Shown piece by piece: positions 10,781-20,200 of a stretch of DNA of 64,000 nucleotides. Source of the stretch: Amanita rubescens. Taxonomy: Eukaryota > Basidiomycota > Agaricomycetes > Agaricales > Amanitaceae. The position numbers were made by a program, and so were the translations under genes. Position 1 is the stretch's first letter. Each line of letters opens with the position of its first letter. Location: NCBI GenBank assembly GCA_015039365.1, contig WION01000287.1, positions 1 through 64,000 of the forward strand, given 5' to 3'. Below the pieces are notes generated by a model that saw only the letters and a program-made list of their open reading frames with translations, did not search any database and was not told the DNA's origin.

Positions 10781-11720
10781 GAGGTTTTCCGGAATTGGCA
10801 CGAGCGGCTAGCCTATGGGTATTCTTAATCTCAGGCTGGCACTGCCTTACGGTTTTCGTCGTTCGTCAACATGTGATGCGGTTGAAGCTGAGGCACTAGT
10901 CGATGTTCTGCTGAGCCAATCGGTTCTTCGGGCAATAGGAAGTAGTAGAAGCACCCAATCGATGGACATGTCTTCGTTTCTCGGTACCAGGCGAATACTG
11001 GTCAAAACGTGGCTGCATTGAAACTGAGCGGGCCGACCAGCCGTTATTTGGTCTAGTCAATAATAACTAATGTCAAATACGCGCAAAGAGTCCGGCCCGG
11101 TCCGAAGCCACGGCGATTTCGCGTCGCGCGTCGGATTTAACGCTTATCCCAACATGAGACGCAAATCGCTCAACTACATTGCTATTGACGTCTGGCAGGC
11201 TTTCGAGATTAAATCTCAGGTCCCTATCTATCCACTACGTCAACGAAATCAAGAAGGAATATACCCATCGACACCCTGGCAGCTCTACCGAATGCATCGG
11301 AACTGTCCGTGGAGTTTTAGTGGAACATTGCATGCGGAAGCTACGAGAGGATTGGCGGAGTAGAATCGCCTGAGATTAGCAATGCGCCGAGAACACTGGC
11401 GAAATATGATGGGTAGATGTAGATATGTCATAGTGTTGCCACATGGGTGCTCAAATGACGTTCTGTCCTTTCTAATACATATTAGTCTTTTTTATGTTTA
11501 CCTGACGACCCGAACGATTTCCCTCTGCAGAAAAGTGAAGAAATAAACGAGATGAGAGTAAAAAAGTCCAAATTATTATCCAAGTTGCAGAACGATTATG
11601 AAAAACCTTATTTAAACTTCGGGCACACCGTGGTAGTATTGTCCAACTTGACCCCAAAACGGTTCTGTGGTGGAAAACATTTTGCTCATCAACGTGGCCT
11701 CTGAGTCGGTTCTAACCCTC
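10781..11720. other. Intergenic, no gene supported
   Basis: Plus-strand ORFs of 60-97 codons (10815-11021, 11070-11363) show no known domain, intron pattern or codon bias I can defend. Confidence 0.3.
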
Positions 11721-11769
11721 GGAATAGTAGTCGCAGTAGGTATGTCATCAGGATCCTACGACGTTTGTA

Positions 11770-12187
11770 TCAGCACGCCAGCTCGAATGGCAATAGAAGA
11801 GGACTACGCACATAGGGGTTTTGAGGGACAGGCTGAGACTCCGATTGCGTAGGCGCGATAGGAGGGGAAGGTGAGGAAAGTATTGTAACTTCGCTTGTCT
11901 GTGGAGACTTTTGAGTGACGGGATGGGAGGATTTGTGGCTTGTATAGAACCAGACAAAAAATGTTGCGATGGTTGTTCCCAGAGCAACACCTCCGATCAC
12001 GCTGCCTGCGATCGCGCCGGCGTCGGTTTTAAATGACTGAGAAGAGGAGTTCACTGTCGACGTTGGGGATGATATTAACGTCAAAGTCATAGTCGGCGAT
12101 GATATTGGTGTTGATACCGAGGGCGGAGCCGATGACGTTGACTTTGATGATGTGCGTGCTGATGTTGATGGTAAGGAACGGAGCGTG
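11770..12187 (-). pseudogene. Ser/Thr-rich single-pass membrane protein fragment
   Basis: The minus-strand frame from about 12187 to a stop at 11770 encodes a Ser/Thr/Pro-rich ectodomain, a glycine-rich transmembrane helix (GAIAGSVIGGVALGTTIATF) followed by FVWFY, and a cytoplasmic tail. This layout is common in mushroom surface proteins that normally start with a signal peptide and a conserved (V/I)NxSVDD segment. Such a segment (LVNISVDD after ALLALFLVCMTQA) does occur on the same strand at about 12810-12735, but the piece between is broken and its start codon is out of frame. I read the locus as a decayed gene. Confidence 0.5.
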
Positions 12188-12203
12188 ACATGGACGCTAT
12201 GCG

Positions 12204-12303
12204 GGAGCAGATACGATCAACACCCAAATTGAGCAGTTGCAAATGCAGCTCTCGTCTGATTGGGCTCAAGGGCTGTCTGATGAGCCGCCACCCGCGTATT
12301 ATT
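12204..12303 (+). pseudogene. Inverted coding-tail fragment ending PPPAYY
   Basis: Plus-strand reading frame ending EQLQMQLSSDWAQGLSDEPPPAYY and a stop. It closely matches the relic tail at 3867-4079 but lies directly against, and opposite to, the membrane-protein fragment at 11770-12187. An inversion or fragment insertion inside a formerly complete gene would explain it. No upstream exon of its own is visible. Confidence 0.5.
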
Positions 12304-12339
12304 GATCGTCATGGACGTTTTTACATGTCGTTTTCGCTT

Positions 12340-12820
12340 CAGAGTCCATCTCTACTATTCTTCGTGCGTACATGAAGCGGCTGATACCCTGGTGGAAAAG
12401 GCACAAGTGTTACGGGTTCACTTGCCAAGCGAAATGCAGGTAAGCGGGTTATGCTACGTTGATCGCGTAAGATGTCTTCGAAGGGGCCCGAATTTGCATT
12501 ATAAATAGAATTTTGGCACGGCAGGTCGTTATTGCTCACTGTAACGTCATCGCTCTGGTGTGGTGGCCGATTGAAGGAGGTGTCAAGGACTGAGGCAATG
12601 AGCCTCCTCTGCTTATGTCGGAATCGGAATATGAGCCCTCCGGACCATACCGAGGGCTCCCAATGGGGTGGTAGACCGGTTCTTGACCTGTTGTAAGGTC
12701 ACCGTAGGTGCAAGTCGTCGACACTGATATTGACAAGGCGTGCCTGGGTCATGCAGACCAGGAAAAGAGCGAGTAATGCAAGGAAGGCTTGTCTTGACCC
12801 AGATATGCATCTATCGTGGT
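12340..12820 (-). pseudogene. Degenerate N-terminal part of a secreted or membrane protein
   Basis: A hydrophobic, signal-like stretch (FLALLALFLVCMTQA) followed by RLVNISVDD is readable near 12735-12815, but the frame closes soon after and the nearest ATG is in another frame. The minus-strand open stretches at 12536-12736 and 12339-12539 are Pro/Ser-rich and may be later parts of the same broken gene. Confidence 0.35.
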
Positions 12821-14597
12821 AGAAGTTTTCATAGTTAGGAGCGCTGTTCACGGACGCCGCCGCGCTGCCACGCTGCCGTGACTCGGGTTCTGCGGGGATA
12901 GCTTACGTTTAGATCCCAAGTATATTCAAACGATAACTCGTTTCGCTAGTACTCGCACTTTCTCCTCTTCATCCACGTGAGGGATTTTGCTATTGCCCGT
13001 CTTGCACGTCCGATATAACGCCGGGGCGGACCAGAATTGCGACGCTCAGCTTCCCCATATTCACGAGCCCAACGCGACTCGATCCGCCGACTTCTCTGTT
13101 GTTTTGGTTTATTTACAGCGATTCTCTCCCACACGTGTCTGGCCATGCCTGTCCCTTGATGAGCTTCTCTTGAATACCCGCTGTTGCGTCGGAAAGGAGG
13201 ATATTGATTTAGGAACAAGGAAGAAGGTGCGATTCCTTTCATTTCATTTGCCCTATCTTTGACACACCGAGTCATCTACTAAGGGACAAGCCATCCCGTA
13301 TGTCGAGCCATGATGAATATCCATGAAATGCGGGTATTGTTCCACCGTGTGCAATGTATCCACAATTGATCATACTACAGATCCTTTGCCGAATCCAACG
13401 TTCTCGGCGCTTTCCTGGTTTCGCATCATCTCCTCCTTTATCACTTGCAGGATCTCGTTTGTCATTTTCTCGGTTGATCCTCCTAGTGCCCTCATCCCTG
13501 TGCGCCTGTCCATCGTCTGAGCTTGAGGAATGTCGCTGTCATGGGACGCGGCAGCGTACGCATTATTAAAAGGCCACCGGACGTCACATGGGTGTCGATG
13601 TGCACATGGAACGCGATCGCTGACGCCCCGAAACGGTAAGATTTTCAATCGGTTCTGCACGAGAGGTTTCGATTACGCTCCTATCCTACTCTTCAAGCCA
13701 CGTCCAACCTTTCCTCGTATTACGTCTCACCACGTTTAGGATGTGCGTATTATCTTGACGTGAATTTGGTAGACCAATCACCTCGAGTTTCACTAAAAGC
13801 CTCGGACCGCAAAATGCCTGGACAATGTAATTCGACCACACGATAAACATTATGTTTTACATTTCCTTATTCCGTTCATTCTCTCTAGTTGACTATATCG
13901 CCGTTTCTGTCACTAACAGGCTTCTAGACATTGTCCCGTGGGCCTCAATCTGCGCAAGTTGATAATTCGTGCTCTCGGCTCTTCTTTCAGAGGGGAGAGG
14001 ACTCTACATAACGTCGTCGTAGTCGATGTCTTCAGCAACTCGACAGTACTAAGGAACTTCCCGATGCGCAGGTGACTCTCGGAGTTTTGCATTTTTTTTA
14101 CGCTGGAGGGCTACATTTTTCGATGCATCAGGAACGTCAACCTAGGTAGTGTGTGTATTGTCCACGTCGAATGAATGAAATGATTTTTCGTTTGGTGCGA
14201 GCTCATACCTTTCCGAAGGCCATAATGCTTATATCATGAATTTAGCTACTAGATGAACCCCAGCACTTAGTGAGCGCTCGTTTCCAATACTCCGTGACTG
14301 TATGCTGCTATGCGAGCGCATTATGTCCATTATCGCGATTCAGTTGTGCTTTTGTCTGCGGTGGAAGTTTAGGTACAAACTAGTCCTACGGCACAAGCAC
14401 ACATTATTCGACGTAAAACTGTGCTGAATATAAAGTTTTTCCACTTGTCACCATACTCTAATGATTAGAATCTGGCTTTTCATCATAGGGCGGTGGTACT
14501 TTTTCAACAAAATATCTTCCGTATTTGACTTCGATTTTAATGTAATTGCCAGCCTGGGACTTGGGCTGCAAGGAGTGGTGATTAAGGCGCATCAAAA
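12821..14597. other. Intergenic, no gene supported
   Basis: Short overlapping ORFs on both strands at 12946-13275 and 13323-13739 have no recognisable domain. I see nothing else. Confidence 0.3.
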
Positions 14598-15045
14598 TCA
14601 AATAAAAGGTTGCCACTGACGGATGTTTGACGCCACACGCCTTCTAATAGATATCCACCATGTTTTTCCAATGTAGATAATGGAAGCTTCGCCGGACGCC
14701 AATTCGGCGCGGAACGGGGCGGCGGCGGAGTACCATCGTCGTATAGAACCTGCGGTGATAGAATTCTCGTCCCCCTCGAAGGTCAAACTAGAAGGTTTTG
14801 TTCTCTTCGGTTCCTTGTCACCTTACGTGAGATAGCAAGAACATGAGCTAAAAGTAATGAGATTTACCGTCTGCAAAATATCAGCATGGTGAGAGCTACG
14901 AGGAACAATAACGCACTAGTATCCATTTTGTATCATGTAGGAAGCCTGTCCGTGCAAGTAGTGTCTCGGTCAACCTCTTTTCCAGGGGAAGCGCCGTCAC
15001 AAATGTGGCAAGCAGGAATAAAAGTAGTGGATATGAGAATAACAT
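14598..15045 (-). CDS. Small secreted protein, family member 1
   Basis: ATG at 15045 opens a signal peptide (MLFSYPLLLFLLATFVTA) with a plausible cleavage site and a KR pair soon after. Exon 1 ends DTKWIL before a GTGCGT donor. The last exon has the family pattern TFEGDENSIT and ends at 14598. Two relatives lie at 24388-24843 and 27336-27878; all share the signal, a TKW/TEW end of exon 1 and a (T/V)F(E/V)G segment. Middle exons are uncertain, and one base must shift before TFEGD for a full frame. The upstream DNA also matches the relatives. Function unknown; such proteins are effector-like or wall-associated candidates. Confidence 0.6.
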
Positions 15046-15068
15046 GATGGGAGTGATGCGGGACAGCA

Positions 15069-15118
15069 ATGGGGAGACCAGCTCTGAGGTGGGTTGGGAA
15101 ATCGCGCCAATTTATACC
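15069..15118 (-). promoter_or_regulatory. Conserved upstream box of the secreted-protein family
   Basis: GGAGACCAGCTCTGA, then a short spacer and a TATA-like TTTATACC, lie just upstream of this gene. The same order occurs upstream of the relatives at about 24893-24945 (GGAGGCCAGCTCTGA, TTTTATACC) and 27921-27970 (GGAGACCAGCTCTGA, TTTTGTACC). This suggests a shared core promoter. Confidence 0.5.
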
Positions 15119-15624
15119 GTTGGCTGCTGGACACGTGGCGTGCTGTCTAGTGGTCCAGGATCATGATGATGAACGAGTCGGAGTTGTCAGGAGAATTGAT
15201 TCGCAACAACCAACATCACCAGACATCAAGTAACTTGATGTACATAGCTCGGTGGTCGCTAGCTGCTTGATCATGATAAAACTGATCTTCGCCTGGCAAG
15301 GACACCCTCGGCCCGCGACGGCCGAGAAGATGATGGCGTAGTAAGCGTTCGGTCATTTACGTCAGATTACGTGGAGACGGACGAGTAGTCGTTCACCGAT
15401 TCAAGTTGATTCTATGTACCTCCACAAGATTAAGTTGGACGTCGCAGCGAGAAGCTAATTTCTTCGCCAACCGAGCTGGCTTATCAGGTGCGAGTCAAAC
15501 CACGTCAAACCAGGCACACTATTCGGAGCAATTCACCCTGACCCGATCTAGCGCCGGTTCACTGGAGGTGGGTGCCAGGCCCAGCAAGAGGAGCTCCGAG
15601 CGCCTTCTTCCTCCCAGCAAGCAG

Positions 15625-17029
15625 ATGTCGCGTCCTCGTCCCAGGACAGTGTACCACCATACCATTCCCCGCTTCATCCTCAAGTACTTCCAGAGTACTC
15701 CACCCCTGTGAGTGCATTACTTCAAAGCTATGCCGGCGCACAAGGTGACAGCCTGAGTGCCTTTCCATCCTCATAATAGATCGAGGAAGTTAGTCGATCA
15801 ACAGAAAACTTAAGGCAGACGGGGAAAGACCCACGAAAGCTTCGTGTATTCAATCTCTCTACTGGGGTTCTAGATGAACTCTCGTTTGACGATGCTTATG
15901 GTGTCCACAATCTCTATCGAGACTACAAAAATATCGACGACATTGATGAAGTCGAAAGCAAGCTTGGCCAGCTCGTCGAACATCCATCGGTTGAACTCAT
16001 CCAGTCGATACACGCAGACGCAGCGGGTGGTCGGGACATCGTCGTCTCGCGGGAGAAGCTCGAACGTCTCCGCAAGTTCATCTTCATCATGTTCTTTCGA
16101 CAAGTCGGCGTATCGCACCACTTCTTCGACGTGAACCACCCCGATAATGCCGCCAGCGCCGCAGTGGATTGAAGAGTTTGCCAAGGCCGTGGCGAGGCGT
16201 GGTGGAGGGTCCGCTACGGCTCTGGACATGTGGCTGCGTGCTTTGGCATACATCATCGATACGCTGCACAATGATTTGATCAAACAGGGGTTTGAATGCA
16301 TGCCCGGTTTTGGCGATGCTCGTGCGGATCCCGCCAAAAGTTGCAAACTCGTATGCGACGCTGGGAGGGTGTTATTACCTGCAAATTTGGCAGACCGCAC
16401 CCGGTCGCGAATTCGTCTTGACGGATAATAACATGGGGCTCTTCGAGGGCCTGGCAAACTTCCTCAGCCCCTCTTTTGGTCGTTTAAGCCTTCCAGAAAC
16501 GCTCCCACAAGGACTCCACCGATTGTTCGTTATTAGTCCCACGATGACGTTTGTGCTTCGCCTGAACGATAACATTATAAACACAATGGCAAGGGAAAGG
16601 CAGGTTCTAATCAACGGTGACCTGGATAAGATTCCGAAGATCCTGCCCGTCTCTAAAACTGTTGGCGACATGCCACTGGACAAAAATATCCATCAGTACA
16701 GAGCGGGCCCTGGCCAAAAAGACAAATTCACCTTCACGATCACCACACTCACGCCAGAGCAGACGGACCAAGTTAACTTCGTGCTCCTTCGTGAGGTGAA
16801 AAAGAATGGCTTCCTATCATTCAAAGATACAAAGCTGTGTGGAGAGCTACTCACACGGTATTGGAAGGCTACTTACTTTGTTGACATGGGGGAGCGACCG
16901 AAATTACGGCCGCTTTATTCCCAACTTGTTCCGAAGGAGACAAGGGCATCCCTGTCAGTGCAAACTTCTTTGTCGGTCCCCGAGTTGTCTGGAAACAGGA
17001 GCACTCCATCATCTTCGATCGAAGTCTGA
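15625..17029 (+). pseudogene. DUF4238 family gene with frame breaks
   Basis: The N-terminus has the family signature YHHTIPRFILKYFQ. After an intron starting at 15709 come LRVFNLSTGVLDELSFDDAYGV, NLYRDY, a long helix with FFRQVGVSHHFFDVNHPDNA, then WIEEFAKAV, WLRALAYIIDTLHNDL and finally YYLQIWQTAPGREFVLTDN with HRLFVISP, the usual DUF4238 order. The three main blocks are in three different frames: breaks lie near 16150-16165 and near 16300. There are no splice sites at those points, so as written the gene is inactive. The molecular function of DUF4238 is unknown. Confidence 0.75.
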
Positions 17030-17262
17030 TATTGCAGCTTCCTTGCCCGGTCTGAAAGGGCGACTAAGGTTCTGAATGTAGTAATGTCTTCATTGGTGGT
17101 TAAATATGTACTGAATGATACAATACTTGTTGTGTTTCATGTGTGTTATATATGTACATACTACTAACCAAAACATATCTGTGGATTATTTTTAGATTTT
17201 GAGCCATGCTAGGCAAAATCTGATACCCTTAACCCCCCTTGTATACCCTGAACCCTCCACCC

Positions 17263-20200
17263 TTACTGACTTAGGCCTGTATGATTGTTCATAAATAGTC
17301 TATGACTAGAAAAGTACATACCATCAATGTGAGTCACCTGCCCATAGAGTAATGTGACAAAATCTTGGCCAGAGTGCAGAAGGTCTGAAGTAATACCAGT
17401 TTTCAACTTCTGAACATAGCCTTTTTGCTTGTATTGATCCAAGGCTTCTGTAAGTGATGGCAGAAATGGTTTGTTGATCCAAAAGGAAAGCTTGGCAATA
17501 ATAATAATTGCTTAAAGGTTTAAGCATAAATACCATAGATAAAAAGGAGTGATTTACAAACTAAGACCTGACAATAAGTAGGCTTACACTTGTGATGGCA
17601 TCAGTTGTGTAGTAGCAAAGAAAAACAGAACAAAATACCTTGACTGCAAAGGTCTTTTGCTCATCTCCAAATATGGAGAAAAGTTCATCCTAGTTACAGT
17701 AAGATGATAGAGTTAAATATCCCATGTACATATCATCAGACTTACACACTAGCAGGCAAACTAATATGAAAGTCAATACCTCATGAACCAGCATTACTTA
17801 CCTGGAAATCAAGATAAGAGAGAGGATTGATCACATAAGGTGGGAATGGGTCAGCTGAAATGAGATCTTACAGTCTATGATAATAATATAAAAGGGAGAT
17901 ATAAAAAGAATATGGCAACATGCTCACTGTCTGATGTACATAGAATGTAATGATATATCAAACATTCATTAATTGAGGTATGCTCAGCCTGAGAATGCAG
18001 GTCAGAAAGTTGCAATGTGACTCACAAGCTATTGGTTGGAGTGCTGAGACTGTCATCCAAAAATGATATGCAATGTCACTCACATCCTGTTGGTCATAGG
18101 AAAAGATGTGATGAGACTGCCTTTCACAAAATGTCCAATGTCACTCACTCCCTGTTGGTCATAGGAAAAGATGTGATGAGACTGCCTTTCACAAAATGTG
18201 CAATGTCACTCACTCCCTGTTGGTCATAGGAAAAGATGTAATGAGACTGCATTTCACAAATATGCAATGTCACTCACTTCCTGTTGGTCATAAGAAAAGA
18301 TGTAATGAGACTACCTTTCAAAAAATGTGCAATGTCACTCACATCCTGTAGGTGATAGGAAAGGATGTAATGAGACTGCCTTTCACAAAATATGCAATGT
18401 CACTCACTTCCTGTTGGTCATAGGAAAAGACTGCCTTTCACAAAACGTTGCAATGTCACTCACTTCCTGCTCATCATAGGAAAAGATGTGATGAGACTGC
18501 CTTTCACAAAATGTCCAATGTCACTCACTTCCTGTTGGTCATAAGAAAAGATGTGATGACACTGCCTTTCACAAAATGTGCAATGTCACTCACATCCTGT
18601 TGGTCATAAGGAAAGATGTGATGACACTGCCTTTCACAAAATGTGCAATGTCACTCACTTCCTGTTGGTCATAGGAAAAGACTGCCTTTCACAAAATGTG
18701 CAATGTCACTCACTCCCTGTTGGTCATAGGAAAAGATGTAATGAGGCTGCCTTTCACAGAATGTCCAAAGTCACTCACATGCTGTTGGTCATAGGAAAAG
18801 ATGTCATGAGACTGCCTTTTACAAAATGTGCAATGTCACTCACTTGCTGTTGATCATAAAAAGATGTGATGAGACTGCATTTCACAAAATGTGCAATGCC
18901 ACTCACTCTCTGTTGGTCATAGGAAAAGATGCAATGTGACTGCCTTTCACAAAATGTCCAATGTCACTCACAAGCTATTGGTCATAAGAAAAGATGTGAA
19001 AAGACTGCCTTTCACAAATGTGCAATGTCACTCACTCGCTGTTGGTCATAGGAAAAGATGTGATGACACAGCCTTTCACAAAATGTCCAATGTCACTCAC
19101 TTCCTGTTGGTCATAGGAAAAGATGTCATGAGATTGCCTTTCACAAAATGTGCAACATCACTCACTCGCTGTTGGTCATAGGAAAAGATGTGATGACACT
19201 GCCTTTCACAAAATGTCCAATGTCACTCACTCGCTGTTGGTCATAGGAAAAGATATGATGAGACTGCCTTTCACAAAATGTCCAATGTTGCTCACTCCCT
19301 AGTTGGTCATAAGAAAAGATGTGATGACACTGCCTTTCACAAAATATCCAATGTCACTCACAAGCTGTTGGAGGAAAAGATGTGATAAGACTGCCTTTCA
19401 CAAAATGTCTAACATCACTTACTTGCTGTTGGTCATAGGAAAAGATGCCATGAGACTGCCTTTTACAAAATGTCTAATGTCACTCACCCGCTGTTGGTCA
19501 TAGGAAAAGATGCCATGAGACTGCCTTTTACAAAATGTGCAATGTCACTCACTTCCTGTTCATTATAGGAAAAGATGTAATGGGACTGCCTTTCACAAGA
19601 TGTCCAATGTCACTCACATGCTGTTGGTCATAGGAAAAGATGTAATGAGACTGCCTTTCACAAAATGTCCAATGTCACTCACAAGCTGTTCAAGGTCATA
19701 GGAAAAGATGTGATGACACTGCCTTTCACCAAATGTCCAATGTCACTCACAAGCTGTTTGTCATAGGAAAAGATGTGATGAGACTGCCTTTTCACAAAAT
19801 GTCCAGTGTCACTCACAAGCTGTTTGTCATAGGAAAAGATGTGATGAGGCTGCCTTTCACACAATGTCCAATGTCACTCACTCCCTGTGGGTCATAGGAA
19901 ACAATGTGATGAGACTGCCTTTCACAAAATGTCCAATGTTACTCACTCCCTGTTGATCATAAAACAAGATGTGATGACACTGCCTTTCACAAAATCTGCA
20001 ATGTCACTCACTCGCTGTTCGTCATACTAGGAAAAGATGTGATGACACTGCCTTTCACAAATTGTCCAATGCAACTCACTTCCTGTTGGTCATAGGAAAA
20101 GATGTGATGACACTGCCTTTCACAAATTGTCCAATGTCACTCACTTCCTGTTGGTCATAGGAAAAGATGTGATGACACTGCCTTTCACATAGTGAAATGC

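Noticed and set aside
17324..17536. Separate 70-codon ORF
   Set aside because: It is the wrong frame of the last G-protein exons; the frame with LTEALDQYKQKGYVQKL is far more protein-like and joins in phase.
17928..17930. A 54th single-codon exon (ACA)
   Set aside because: Using the 61-nt exon 17988-17928 gives a consistent phase into the next exon, while a lone ACA leads to a stop.
18017..19864. Short plus- and minus-strand ORFs across the 65-bp array as repeat proteins
   Set aside because: The unit length is not a multiple of three, so ORFs close after a few units; they are shadows of the repeat.
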